The notes beneath the pieces were generated by a model. That model searched no databases. It was not told the DNA's origin and was given only the letters and a program-made list of their open reading frames with translations. A stretch of DNA of 64,000 nucleotides, taken from Haloprofundus marisrubri (GTDB lineage Archaea > Halobacteriota > Halobacteria > Halobacteriales > Haloferacaceae). Below, one piece after another: positions 50,771 to 59,669 of the stretch (its first letter is position 1; the number at the start of each line of letters is the position of its first letter). A program made the translations under genes and the position numbers. The stretch spans positions 684,001 to 748,000 of the forward strand of contig NZ_LOPU01000018.1 of the NCBI RefSeq assembly GCF_001469955.1. The letters are read 5' to 3'.

Positions 50771-51145
50771 ATGTTGGCTCGAATGGATATTCGAACCGTG
50801 AACGCCGAGACCCGAACGGCCGCCAAAGACTTCGTGGGGTGGCTACTCGTCAGCGCGCTCCTGTTCGCCGGAGCGGCGGCGTTTCGGCTTCCACTGCGAA
50901 ACGTGGCTGCGGTCGTTGTCGTGTTCCTCTCGATTCGGCTTGTCGAACTCCTCGTCGCCGGGTTCGACCTGCCGCGACAACTCGTCCGAATCTATCCGGG
51001 TGTGTTGCTCGCACTCGGGGGCATCTATCTCGCTGTTACCGGGGAGTCACCCGCGCTCGCGGCCTTCTGCGCGTTCGCCGCCGGATGGATGCTCCGCGGC
51101 GACCTCCCGCCGCTGTGGCGCGACCGGGGCGACAGCACGTCGTGA
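50771..51145 (+). CDS. Four-helix membrane protein, hypothetical
   Basis: A 124-residue protein (MLARMDIRTV start, or ATG 50783) with hydrophobic segments near residues 22-40, 44-62, 74-92 and 94-108. There is no soluble domain or conserved catalytic residue; the basic and acidic residues sit at the ends. It follows the M48 protease by 31 bp in the same direction, so a partner role is possible. Family not recognised. Confidence 0.7.
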   Translation: MLARMDIRTVNAETRTAAKDFVGWLLVSALLFAGAAAFRLPLRNVAAVVVVFLSIRLVELLVAGFDLPRQLVRIYPGVLLALGGIYLAVTGESPALAAFCAFAAGWMLRGDLPPLWRDRGDSTS

Positions 51146-51152
51146 GAGAGTG

Positions 51153-51689
51153 CTATTCGACTTCTTCGACGCGCTTGCCCGTCTCCATCGGAATCACTTC
51201 GCGTTCGGCGTCTTCCCACTCGCGCTCCAGTTCGCGGCCTTCGAACAGGCGGTCGAGAAACACCGACAGCGCCGCGACTTCCGAGTGCGGTTGGTTCGTC
51301 ACGCCGACGTTGAAGTCGGCGTAGTCGTACACCTCGAACGGGACTTTCTCCGCGCCGACGACGACCAAAACCGGTCCCTCGGCGTGGGCCGCGCGGATGT
51401 CCTCTTCGACGTCTTGGACGCGTTCGCCGTACATCGTCAGGTGGACGACCGTTCCCGCCCAGTCGCGGATGATGTCGCGGTAGGAGTCGACGACTTCCAC
51501 GTCGAACGGCCCGCCGAATCTCGTCGTGATGTCTCGCACCGTCGTCTCCGACTGACTCGCGTCGCCGACGAGGAGCGCGCGGTCCGCTCCGAGCGCCCGC
51601 GCCGTCAACCCGATGTGTGTCGTCATCCGGTCGTCGCGGCCCGGTCGGTGGCCGAGACGCAGAACGACGACTTCGGATTCACCTTGCAT
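51153..51689 (-). CDS. trm56: tRNA (cytidine(56)-2'-O)-methyltransferase
   Basis: A 178-residue SPOUT methyltransferase (aTrm56) that methylates C56 in the T loop of archaeal tRNAs. VLRLGHRPGRDDRMTTHIGL at the N-terminus and LVVVGAEKVPFEVYDYADFNVGVTNQPHSEVAALSVFLDRL (partial motif around residues 128-168) are the conserved family blocks. Length equals the usual ~175-190. The stop faces the convergent gene at 51145, eight bases away. Confidence 0.94.
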   Translation of the reverse strand: MQGESEVVVLRLGHRPGRDDRMTTHIGLTARALGADRALLVGDASQSETTVRDITTRFGGPFDVEVVDSYRDIIRDWAGTVVHLTMYGERVQDVEEDIRAAHAEGPVLVVVGAEKVPFEVYDYADFNVGVTNQPHSEVAALSVFLDRLFEGRELEREWEDAEREVIPMETGKRVEEVE

Positions 51690-51810
51690 GCTCGCTTCGA
51701 GGCGAGGCGACGGTTAGGGGGTTTCGGAACTCGGTCGTCCACGGGGAGGGTTCGAGGGTTCGACTCGCGGAGGGACCACACCGAAGTATCTCCGCGGTGG
51801 ACTCCCTCCC

Positions 51811-52548
51811 ATGAGCAGCATCGCCGAGTTCGTCATCCCGGTCGAGGAGTTCGTCCTCGGGGACGTCCTCTCCTCGGCGTCGGGGCTCGAAGTCGCTATC
51901 GAACGACTCGTCGTCCACACCGAAGGTGGCCTCGTCCCGTACATCCGCGTCGTCGGCGACGACCTCTCGTCGTTCGGTGACGCGCTCGAAGACGACCGAA
52001 CGATAGCCGACGTTCGGTTAATCGAGTCGTTCGAAGGTGAACGACTGTACCGCGTCCACTGGGTCGCCGAAACCGACGCCCTCGAAGCGGCGCTCAACCC
52101 GATAGACGCCTCCATCGTCCGCGCCGTCGCGGGCGAGCGGTACTGGCATCTGCGTGGGTTGTTCGCCGACCGCGAGGCGCTCGCGTCCTTCTACGACGCC
52201 TGCCGCGCGGCGTACAGCATCGAGTTGGACAACGTCTACGACCGGCGGAATCCGGCCACGTTCGGCGAGTACGAGGTGACGCCCGAACAGCGGGACTTGC
52301 TTGTCGCCGCGTTCGAGGGCGGCTACTTCGAGGTGCCGCGGCGCATCACGACCCAAGACCTCGCCGAGGAGTTCGATATCTCCGTGCAGGCGGTATCGCA
52401 ACGTCTGCGACGCGGCCATCAGAACCTCCTCCGGAACACGCTGGCCGCCGGCGTCGAGAACGAGGACGTCGACGACGGCGGTCCGACGCTCGACGAGCAC
52501 GCAGACGTCGAAGGGCGCGACGGGATGCTCGACGACACGCCGGAGTGA
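51811..52548 (+). CDS. Bacterioopsin-activator (HTH-10) type regulator
   Basis: A 245-residue protein with the N-terminal sensor-like domain (MSSIAEFVIPVEEFVLGDVL) and a C-terminal HTH_10 (RITTQDLAEEFDISVQAVSQRLRRGHQNLL) preceded by VTPEQRDLLVAAFEGGYFEVPR. No GAF or PAS domain is fused. This is the haloarchaeal Bat-like class whose target genes are usually close by; a candidate is the GalE-type epimerase. An acidic tail follows the HTH. Confidence 0.88.
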   Translation: MSSIAEFVIPVEEFVLGDVLSSASGLEVAIERLVVHTEGGLVPYIRVVGDDLSSFGDALEDDRTIADVRLIESFEGERLYRVHWVAETDALEAALNPIDASIVRAVAGERYWHLRGLFADREALASFYDACRAAYSIELDNVYDRRNPATFGEYEVTPEQRDLLVAAFEGGYFEVPRRITTQDLAEEFDISVQAVSQRLRRGHQNLLRNTLAAGVENEDVDDGGPTLDEHADVEGRDGMLDDTPE

Positions 52549-52629
52549 CGCACACACCGATTCCCTGTCGCGTCTTCGTCGTATGCGAGCGACCACAATC
52601 GACTTACTGCCGTCGCCTGAGAGTGGAGT

Positions 52630-53574
52630 ATGAACCTCGTAGACAAGCGAGTCGTCGTCACTGGTGGTGCGGGTCTCGTCGGGTCGCACCTCGCAGCGAA
52701 GCTCTCGGCGGAGAACGACGTCGTCGTCGCCGACGACCTCTCGAAAGGCACCGAGTCGCGCGTCCCCGACAGCGTCGAGTTCGTCCGCGCGGACATGCGA
52801 GAACCCGCCGACGTCGCCGAGGTACTCACCGAAGACGTCGATATCGTCTTTCACCTCGCGGCGTACACCGACACGAACTACGAGGACCCCCGCAAACTGT
52901 TCGAGGAGAACACCGAGATGACGTACAACGTTCTCGAACGGATGGACGAGGTGGGTGTCGACAACGTCGCGTTCACCTCTTCCTCTACAATCTACGGTGA
53001 GGCCCCGCGGCCGACGCCCGAGGACTACGCGCCAATCGAACCTATCAGCGCCTACGGTGCGAGCAAACTCGCCGACGAGGCGCTGATGTCGACCTATGCA
53101 CACTCACACGAGTTCACGGCGTGGGTGTTCCGCTTCGCCAACATCGTCGGCCCGAAACAGCGCGGTAACGTCATTCCCGACTTCATCGAGAAACTCCTCT
53201 CCGACCCCGAGACGCTCACCATCCTCGGCGACGGCCGACAGGAGAAATCCTACCTGTACGTCGAAGACTGCGTCGACGCCATCTGCCACGTCGTCGAAAA
53301 TGCGGAAAAATCGATGAACACCTACAATCTGGGGACCCGAACCACGACGTCGGTGAACCGTATCGCCGACATCGTCGCCGACGTGATGGGGTTAGCGCCC
53401 GACTACGAGTACACCGGCGGCGAACGCGGCTGGAAAGGCGACGTGCCGAAGATGCGACTCTCCATCGAGAAGCTCTCGGCACTCGGTTACGAACCATCGA
53501 CGGCCAGCGACGAGGCGGTCGAACGCGCTGCGAGCGAACTGTACGAGGAACTTCGCGCCGAACACGAGTCGTAG
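52630..53574 (+). CDS. NAD-dependent sugar-nucleotide epimerase (GalE-like)
   Basis: A 314-residue extended short-chain dehydrogenase. TGGAGLVGSHLA is the NAD loop, SSSTIYGE and SAYGASKLADEAL hold the catalytic Ser/Thr, Tyr and Lys. The C-terminal half contains RFANIVGPKQRGNVIPDF, as in UDP-glucose 4-epimerases of archaea. The exact sugar (Gal, GalNAc or other) is unclear. With two GT4 genes at 58491 and 59670 it may serve surface glycans. Confidence 0.88.
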   Translation: MNLVDKRVVVTGGAGLVGSHLAAKLSAENDVVVADDLSKGTESRVPDSVEFVRADMREPADVAEVLTEDVDIVFHLAAYTDTNYEDPRKLFEENTEMTYNVLERMDEVGVDNVAFTSSSTIYGEAPRPTPEDYAPIEPISAYGASKLADEALMSTYAHSHEFTAWVFRFANIVGPKQRGNVIPDFIEKLLSDPETLTILGDGRQEKSYLYVEDCVDAICHVVENAEKSMNTYNLGTRTTTSVNRIADIVADVMGLAPDYEYTGGERGWKGDVPKMRLSIEKLSALGYEPSTASDEAVERAASELYEELRAEHES

Positions 53575-53624
53575 TCTGTGGGCCGTGGTCGGCGCGTCGG
53601 TGTCGGTTGCGCTGCGTGCGTCGC

Positions 53625-53969
53625 TTACACCGACTCGACCGAAAAGTGCGTCTCGGCGTCGGCGTCCGCGTCGGCGGCCGCGAGTTCGCCGATGGCGACG
53701 TACTCGCCCGGGACCGGGTCGTCCCAGACGCCCTCGAACGTCATCGATTCTCCGGCGTCGAGCGTCTCGCTGCCGAGCATCTGTGCGAACATGCGGCCGT
53801 CGCTCCACCGCCACACCTCGCCGTCGCCGGCGGCGTCGCTGACGACGAACTCCGCGCGGCGGGCGTCGCGGAACGAGAGCGTCACGCTCTCGTCTCCTTG
53901 GTTTTCGACCGTCAGTTCGAACTCGACGTAGTCGTCTCGAGGCGTCGTGGTGAGCGTAGCTGTGAGCAT
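53625..53969 (-). CDS. BsuPI-like intracellular proteinase inhibitor domain protein
   Basis: A 114-residue beta-sandwich protein (MLTATLTTTPRDDYVEFELT) with VENQGDESVTLSFRDARRAEFVV and EVWRWSDGRMFAQMLGSETL, the pattern of the BsuPI domain (Bacillus intracellular protease inhibitor). In B. subtilis this inhibits the intracellular subtilisin. Downstream of and on the same strand as the subtilase at 54008, with a 38-bp gap, so it may inhibit that protease. The family name is from the motif, and inhibitory function is inferred. The signal-less start fits a cytoplasmic protein. Confidence 0.75.
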   Translation of the reverse strand: MLTATLTTTPRDDYVEFELTVENQGDESVTLSFRDARRAEFVVSDAAGDGEVWRWSDGRMFAQMLGSETLDAGESMTFEGVWDDPVPGEYVAIGELAAADADADAETHFSVESV

Positions 53970-54007
53970 ACTGTGGATACGAAAAAGCGGAGAATAACTC
54001 CCCGGGT

Positions 54008-55237
54008 CTACAAGTTGTCGTCGAGGTCCAACGCCGCCGCGACGTTCAGCAGTCCGGCACCCTGTCGAATCTGTTCGAGACCGAGGTCGTCGGCGGTCCC
54101 GACGAGTCGCTCTCGGGCCTCCGCTGGACTGAGTCCCGTCGAGACGAGCAGTGCCGCCGCGCCGGCGACGTGTGGACACGCCATCGACGTGCCCGAGTAC
54201 TGGCGATAGCCCCCCGGAACCGTCGAACGGATGTTCGCGCCGGGGGCAGTTATGTCGATGCGTGGCCCCGTCGACGAGAAGGGGGCGAACCCGCCGCTGC
54301 GGTCGACAGCACTCACGGAGAGAACGCTCGGCAGCGTCGCCGGAAAGCCCACCGTGTTCGGTCGTCCCCGGCCGTTACCGGCAGCGGCGACGAGCAACAC
54401 GCCCTCCTCGGCGGCGTACGCACAGGCGTCGCGGATGAGGTTCGTCGGGCGCTGGGACCCGAAACTCAGACTCGCCACGGGCCACCCTTGGTCGGCGACG
54501 TACTCGATACCTGCGGCGATGTCGGAGACGAGGCCTACCCCGGCGCAGTATATCACTTTCACCGCGTGTAGCGTCGCCTCGGGAGCGACGCCGACGACAC
54601 CCTCGTCGTTGTCGACGGCCGCGACGACGCCCGCACAGTGGGTGCCGTGGTTGTCGTCGTCGTCCCAGTCGGCCTTACAGGCGTTGCGGTTACCGGCAAC
54701 ACGGCAGAGTCGCGGTCGGCCCCGACAGTTGACGAACGCTCGCCCCTCGCCGAGGTTCGCCTGCAGGTCGGGGTGGTCGGAGTCGATACCCGAGTCGATA
54801 ACGGCAACGTCGACGCCGTCGCCCGTGATGCCGGCTTCTCGGGCGAGTTGTGCGCCGATGCGAGTGATTCCGTACGGAATCGTCTGCACCGTCGACTGCT
54901 GGTACGTCCGCATCGTTCCGTTCGTCTCGACGTACCGAATCTCGGGCCGCTGTCGAAGCGCAGTCACGGCGTCTCGCGGGAGTTCGACCGTCAGGGCGTC
55001 GAAGGAGAACTGTCGGACGAGACGAGTCGCCACCCGTCGAACGACGTCGGGCCCGCCGATGTCGGTGGCTGGGTCGAATCCGACGTTCACGACGACTGTG
55101 TCGCCGTCTCTTCGGTCTCCGCCGACACCCACGTTCTTCGTTCCCCCCCGGACACTGCCCGCAGCGAGTCCGGTCGCTGCACCCCCACCCACCGCCCGCA
55201 ACACCCCTCTGCGCGTCGTCGCTGACTGTCTCGACAT
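54008..55237 (-). CDS. Tat-exported S8 subtilase (halolysin-type)
   Basis: A 409-residue subtilisin-like protease. SATTRRGVLRAVGGGAATGLA is a Tat signal. The catalytic triad is VAVIDSGIDSDHPD (Asp), NHGTHCAGVVAAV (His) and SGTSMACPHVAGAAAL (Ser), with VAAAGNGRG providing the oxyanion Asn. Extra cysteines in VNCRGRPRLCRVAGNRNACK may form disulfides outside. The prodomain-like N-terminal region (about 40-115) contains RVATRLVRQFSFDALTVELP. The downstream same-strand BsuPI-like gene is a likely regulator. Start 55237 chosen over 55258. Confidence 0.92.
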   Translation of the reverse strand: MSRQSATTRRGVLRAVGGGAATGLAAGSVRGGTKNVGVGGDRRDGDTVVVNVGFDPATDIGGPDVVRRVATRLVRQFSFDALTVELPRDAVTALRQRPEIRYVETNGTMRTYQQSTVQTIPYGITRIGAQLAREAGITGDGVDVAVIDSGIDSDHPDLQANLGEGRAFVNCRGRPRLCRVAGNRNACKADWDDDDNHGTHCAGVVAAVDNDEGVVGVAPEATLHAVKVIYCAGVGLVSDIAAGIEYVADQGWPVASLSFGSQRPTNLIRDACAYAAEEGVLLVAAAGNGRGRPNTVGFPATLPSVLSVSAVDRSGGFAPFSSTGPRIDITAPGANIRSTVPGGYRQYSGTSMACPHVAGAAALLVSTGLSPAEARERLVGTADDLGLEQIRQGAGLLNVAAALDLDDNL

Positions 55238-55416
55238 TCTTCGAGTGGTTAGGACCACTGTCGCTTATCTCTAATTTCGGCTGACACGACGGTCCGCGTA
55301 TCCGGTCTCTCAGCGCCGGCGGACGGTCCGATTTTCGGGAGTACGGTTTCCGTTCGACTTCTGTGTGGGGCCGTTGTTCGTCGCAGTCGTGCAACCGACG
55401 GGTCCACGACGGAGAC

Positions 55417-55423
55417 GCTTTTA
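55417..55423 (+). promoter_or_regulatory. TATA-like box deciding a GTG start
   Basis: CTTTTAC lies 24-30 nt before GTG 55447, and is within the longer in-frame extension to 55363, which would therefore be untranslated. Confidence 0.5.
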
Positions 55424-55446
55424 CCATCCCGACTGGTAGTGAAACC

Positions 55447-56256
55447 GTGCAAGTCGTCGGCTACGATTCACTCGACGGAGGTCTCTATCTCGCGCCGGGC
55501 GAGGAGACGACGGTCGGCGAAAACGCGACCGGTGATGGGTTCGGCGCTGCGACGGCCGACCCAACAGAAATCGAGTATCTCTCGCTCGATGCCGGCGACG
55601 AACTCACCTACCGACTCGACTCCCGACACTGCGCCGGCACGATAGCCGACGAGGGCCACTACGGCTGTGAGAACGACGACGCCCCCTACTGCGAGTATCA
55701 CCGGAGTACGTGGGTCTGCGCCCGCTGTAAGGGTACCTGTCTCAAAGACGAGATGGACTGCTTCGACGACCACGCCATCTACCTCGCGGCGTTCGCACCC
55801 GACGTGTTCAAAGTCGGCGTCACCAAGGAGTGGCGACTCGACACCCGCCTCCGAGAACAGGGAGCGGACAGGGCCGCCCATCTTCGGACGGTCGAAAACG
55901 GCCGCATCGCCCGCGAACTCGAATCCGAACTCGCCCGCGAGTTGACCGACCGGGTGCGCGTGCCGACGAAACAAGCGGGTCTTCATCTCCGTGTCGACGC
56001 CGAGAAGTGGGCGTCGCTGCTCGCGGAGTTCGACCCGTTCGACACCTTCGAGTTCGACTACGGGTTCAGCCTCGACAGTCGACCGATGGGCGAGACGATG
56101 GCTGCCGGGCGCGTCGTCGGCACGAAAGGTCGGTTGCTCGTTCTCGACAACGCTGGAACCACGTACGCCGTCGATATGCGTGATCTCGTCGGCTACGAAC
56201 TTCGCGAGGGCGACAGCGACAGAAATCTGCAGTCGAGTCTCGGCGCGTTCGAGTGA
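55447..56256 (+). CDS. DUF2797 protein with GIY-YIG-like segment
   Basis: A 269-residue protein from GTG (MQVVGYDSLDGGLYLAPG). The middle has HCAGTIADEGHYGCEN and WVCARCKGTCLKDEMDC, a Cys-rich zinc-binding part. AIYLAAFAPDVFKVGVTKEWRLDTRLREQGA (motif around residues 116-146, partly quoted here as AIYLAAF and FKVGVTKEWRL) resembles the GIY-YIG core with DTRLREQGA after it. Family members have unknown biochemical role, with proposed nucleic acid or metal links. GTG is chosen because of the promoter at 55417. Confidence 0.78.
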   Translation: MQVVGYDSLDGGLYLAPGEETTVGENATGDGFGAATADPTEIEYLSLDAGDELTYRLDSRHCAGTIADEGHYGCENDDAPYCEYHRSTWVCARCKGTCLKDEMDCFDDHAIYLAAFAPDVFKVGVTKEWRLDTRLREQGADRAAHLRTVENGRIARELESELARELTDRVRVPTKQAGLHLRVDAEKWASLLAEFDPFDTFEFDYGFSLDSRPMGETMAAGRVVGTKGRLLVLDNAGTTYAVDMRDLVGYELREGDSDRNLQSSLGAFE

Positions 56257-56393
56257 GGCGACTCTCGTTCGTGACGATAACCCCCGTTCGGGCGTCGAAA
56301 CCGTCCCGTCGCCGAGTCTGTCCGACCTTTATTGGTGTGTGGCAACAACTAACACAGTATTGCTCGAACTCACGCTTAGAGGGAGTGACGACC

Positions 56394-57806
56394 ATGACCT
56401 TGGCGACAGTGCCGCGGTACGACAGCGAACAGGTGACCGAGTGGGGCGACCGGGCGGTGGTGGTCGGGGCGGGCATCGCGGGTCTGCTCGCCGCGCGCGT
56501 CCTCGCCGACGGGTTCGACGAGGTGACCGTCGTCGACCGAGACCCACTGCCGGACGAACCGGTCGCTCGGCGCGGCGTGCCGCAGGCACAGCACATTCAC
56601 GTCCTGCTGAGAGGTGGTGAGTCCACGATAGCGGACCTCTTTCCGGGCTACGGAGAGGAACTGCTCGCCGCCGGCGGCGTCCAGTTCGACGGGTCGCGGG
56701 ACGTCCACTTCTACCTCGAAGGCGGCTACCTCGCCGACGGCCCCGAACGTATCCCGCAGTACGGGGCGACGCGTTCGCTGTACGAGCAACTGCTTCGCCG
56801 CCGCGTCGCCGCCCTCGACGGCGTCGAACTCCGGTCGCGGTGTCGACTCGTCGACTACCGTCTCGACGACGCGGGAACGACTGTCGACGGCGTCGTCGTC
56901 GACGACGAAGCGACCGGAGAGGCGGAACTCGACGCCGAGTTGGTCGTCGACGCGACGGGTCGGACGAGTCGAACGCCGGCGTGGTTGGAACGGTCGGGAT
57001 ACGAGCGGCCGGTGACCGACGAAGTTCACATCGACCTCGCGTACAGTACGACGCTCGTCGAACGGCCGCCGACGGAGCGTCGGTCGTACGTCGTCGCGGC
57101 GTCGCCGGACTCTCCTCGTGGGTCGGGGATGGCTCCCGTCGAAGACGACCAGTGGCTGGTGACGCTGTACGGCGTCCACGGCGAGCGACCGCCGACGACG
57201 TTCGAGGAGTTCGAGGCGTACGCAGCGACGCTTCCGGTCTCGGACGTAGCCGACCTACTCCGCGAACACGACCAAACGAGCGAGAAAGTCGTCCACTACC
57301 GGTTCCCCTCCAATCGACGATGCCGGTACGAGGACCTCGACGAGTTCCCCGAAGGTCTCGTCGTTGTCGGCGACGCGATTGCGAGTTTCAACCCCATCTA
57401 CGCGCAGGGGATGTCGGTCGCCTCGTTGGAGGCTGTACTCCTCCATCACGCACTCGCGGAAGGCGGCCGAGACGACCTCGGGAGACGGTTTTTCGCGCGA
57501 GCATCGGAGGTCGTCGACATCGCGTGGCTGATGGCCGTCGGCGGCGACTTCGCCTTTCCGGAGACGACGGGTCCGAAGCCCCGCGGAACCGACCTCGTGG
57601 GCCGGTATCTCTCGCAATTGGCCGAGAAAGGCCACACCGACGGCGTGTTGCGTGACGCGCAGTTCCGCGTGATGATGATGGAGCGACCGCCGACGACGCT
57701 GTTTCGGCCACAGATAGCGTGGCGCGTGCTCAAGCCGAGCGACGGTCTCCCGAGTCTTCGGCCGAGGATGCCGCGTCTCCGTGACTCGCCGTATCTCAAA
57801 CAGTGA
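56394..57806 (+). CDS. FAD-dependent oxidoreductase (monooxygenase/halogenase-like)
   Basis: A 470-residue flavoprotein. AVVVGAGIAGLLAARVLAD is the GXGXXG Rossmann loop, VVDRDPLPDE the ribose Asp/Glu site, VVDATGRTSRTPAWL the DG motif, and GLVVVGDAIASFNPIYAQGMSVA the GD motif. It resembles the PHBH-type family that includes epoxidases and geranylgeranyl reductase-like enzymes. The substrate is unknown. It starts at 56394 (MTLATVPRYDS); the extension to 56253 has no such pattern. Confidence 0.87.
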   Translation: MTLATVPRYDSEQVTEWGDRAVVVGAGIAGLLAARVLADGFDEVTVVDRDPLPDEPVARRGVPQAQHIHVLLRGGESTIADLFPGYGEELLAAGGVQFDGSRDVHFYLEGGYLADGPERIPQYGATRSLYEQLLRRRVAALDGVELRSRCRLVDYRLDDAGTTVDGVVVDDEATGEAELDAELVVDATGRTSRTPAWLERSGYERPVTDEVHIDLAYSTTLVERPPTERRSYVVAASPDSPRGSGMAPVEDDQWLVTLYGVHGERPPTTFEEFEAYAATLPVSDVADLLREHDQTSEKVVHYRFPSNRRCRYEDLDEFPEGLVVVGDAIASFNPIYAQGMSVASLEAVLLHHALAEGGRDDLGRRFFARASEVVDIAWLMAVGGDFAFPETTGPKPRGTDLVGRYLSQLAEKGHTDGVLRDAQFRVMMMERPPTTLFRPQIAWRVLKPSDGLPSLRPRMPRLRDSPYLKQ

Positions 57807-57977
57807 GTTATCACATCGGATTCTTCTGACGGCGTCGCCGAGACGAAAGTCGAGTGCGTCGCTACGTCCGCCGTCGAGCGAGGTGTCGAAGGCGAGAAAA
57901 GCGAGAAAATCGCCAGACTCCACCACTCCGTCGCCTCAGTGCCAACGCTTTTCGGCGTGGCGTGCGAACGGCGACGC

Positions 57978-58442
57978 ATGCCAGAAGACGAACCCGACGA
58001 GTCCACCGAGTCCGAGGATATCGACGTCGAAGCCGAGGAGAACGTCGACGCCGAATCCGAATCCGGCGACGACGAGGAGAAATCGTTCCGCGAGCGAGTC
58101 GAAGAGATTCGAGAGCGACGCGCCAAAGAGCGAGAGGAGCGCGGCGAGGAGGGCGAGGACCCGATGGCCGAGATGATGGGCGGCGGCGGTCCGGGCGGCC
58201 CCGGCGGCATGGGCGGCGGCGGCAACCCGTTCGCGCAGATGATGAGCGGCATGATGGGTGGCGGCGGTCCCGGCGGGATGGGCGGCGGCCCCGGCGGGAT
58301 GGGCGGTGGCCCCGGCGGCCGACCCGAGGAGAGTCGCAACGACAACGAAGCGCTCGTCCGCGAGGTCCGACAACTGCGTGACGAAGTCCGCGACCAGACC
58401 CGACAGCTCCAGCGCATCGCCGACGCGCTCGAAGACGACTGA
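57978..58442 (+). CDS. Acidic Gly/Met-rich low-complexity protein with coiled coil
   Basis: A 154-residue protein. An acidic N-terminus (about 1-38) is followed by a charged helix (SFRERVEEIRERRAKEREER), then a Gly/Met-rich linker (about 67-117) with repeated GGMGGGPG units, and a final coiled coil (EALVREVRQLRDEVRDQTRQ) ending ADALEDD. Start 57978 is preferred over 57939 because the upstream residues are not acidic. No family recognised; it may be a scaffold or chaperone-like factor. A U-tract follows the stop. Confidence 0.72.
   Translation: MPEDEPDESTESEDIDVEAEENVDAESESGDDEEKSFRERVEEIRERRAKEREERGEEGEDPMAEMMGGGGPGGPGGMGGGGNPFAQMMSGMMGGGGPGGMGGGPGGMGGGPGGRPEESRNDNEALVREVRQLRDEVRDQTRQLQRIADALEDD
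58272..58313 (+). repeat. 21-bp tandem repeat in the Gly/Met-rich linker
   Basis: Two copies (58272-58292, 58293-58313) encode GGMGGGP units and differ at one base, so the linker grows by in-frame duplication. Confidence 0.8.
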
Positions 58443-58457
58443 CGACCCGTTCGCCCG

Positions 58458-58468
58458 GTTTTTTCTTC
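58458..58468 (+). terminator. U-tract terminator
   Basis: GGTTTTTTCTT starts 16 bp after the stop of the Gly/Met-rich gene. Archaeal termination often needs only such a U-run. Confidence 0.45.
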
Positions 58469-58490
58469 GGCTAATCGCTTCGGTGCGTCG

Positions 58491-59597
58491 CTATCGACGC
58501 ACCGCGTCGTACACTTCGGCGAGTCGGTCGACCGCGTGTTCGACGCTCATCGACTCGCGCCGGTCGAGACAGCGGCGTTCGAGGGCTTCGACCTCCGAGA
58601 GTGTCCGCTCGATAGCCGCGGTGAAGCCGTCGATGTCGCCGAGGTCGTAGTGGTAGCCGGTGACGCCCTCTTCGATAGTGTCCGAGAGCGCGCCGCCGTC
58701 GACGCCGACGACGGGCGTCCCGCAGGCGTTGGCTTCGAGCGCGACCAACCCCTGCGTCTCCACGGGACTCGGAAAGAGAAACGCGTCGAGCGAACTGTAG
58801 AACGCCGGAAGTTCCTCGCGGTCGAGAAAGCCCAAGAACCGAGCGTCGACGCCGCGCGCTCGTGTTCGGGCTTCGAGCTGTTCGCGGGCGGGGCCGTCGC
58901 CGCCGAAGACGACCGTCGCGTCGAGGCCGTCGGCGGCGTCGATGATGTCGCTCAGACATTTCTCGTAGCCGTGGCGACCGGTGTAGCCGACGAGCGTCTC
59001 TGCATCAGTGAGGTCGTGTCGTTCGCGGAAAGCGTCCGTGTCGACGGGCCGAAAGCGCTCGATATCGACACCGTTGGGGACGACACGGATGGAGACGTCG
59101 TCGCCGACTCGACTCTGCAGGTCGTCTCTGGTCGCCTCGCTGGGAACGACGACGGCCGCGGCGTGGCCGAGGAACCATCGCTCGTACGACTCCGAGAGCC
59201 GTTCGATGCCGGATTCGATGCGCTCGCGCGAGGTGAGATACGAGGCGTACTCGCTGCTTGGGGTGTGATAGGAGACGACGAACGGCAGGTCTTCGCGGCG
59301 GGCGAGGCGCAGTCCGCCGAGACCGAGCGCGAACGGCGTGTGCGCGTGAACGATATCGACGTCACGCACCGCTCGGGGGACGCGCGGCAGACCGAACCGG
59401 AAGCCGTCGTAGAACGGGAACGGGAGGCTTCGAATCGGATACTCGCCGTCGGCGGGGTCGTAGTCGTCGGCGTCGGGGTAGACCACGTCCATCCGTCCAC
59501 CGCGGGCCAACCAGCGCTCGCGCCACGACTGGACGGTGTAGGTGACACCGTTGACCGTCGGCAGGTAGGTGTCGGTGAACGCGACGACCGAGTGCAT
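58491..59597 (-). CDS. GT4 family glycosyltransferase
   Basis: A 368-residue GT-B glycosyltransferase. FTDTYLPTVNGVTYTVQSW at the N-terminus and VVPNGVDIERFRPVD are the acceptor-side signatures; FPSPVETQGLVALEANACGTPVV contains the EX7E motif (Glu ... Glu). VYPDADDYDPADGEYPI is an acidic insert typical of halophiles. ATG at 59597 is preferred to GTG 59603. It resembles mannosyl- or glucosyl-transferases acting on lipid acceptors. Its stop is 49 bp from the preceding convergent gene. Confidence 0.9.
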   Translation of the reverse strand: MHSVVAFTDTYLPTVNGVTYTVQSWRERWLARGGRMDVVYPDADDYDPADGEYPIRSLPFPFYDGFRFGLPRVPRAVRDVDIVHAHTPFALGLGGLRLARREDLPFVVSYHTPSSEYASYLTSRERIESGIERLSESYERWFLGHAAAVVVPSEATRDDLQSRVGDDVSIRVVPNGVDIERFRPVDTDAFRERHDLTDAETLVGYTGRHGYEKCLSDIIDAADGLDATVVFGGDGPAREQLEARTRARGVDARFLGFLDREELPAFYSSLDAFLFPSPVETQGLVALEANACGTPVVGVDGGALSDTIEEGVTGYHYDLGDIDGFTAAIERTLSEVEALERRCLDRRESMSVEHAVDRLAEVYDAVRR

Positions 59598-59669
59598 TGT
59601 CACGCGATTCGACGACTTGGGGTTAAGTCGTTGTGACTTTCCGCGTCGGCGGGACCTTCATCACAGGGG

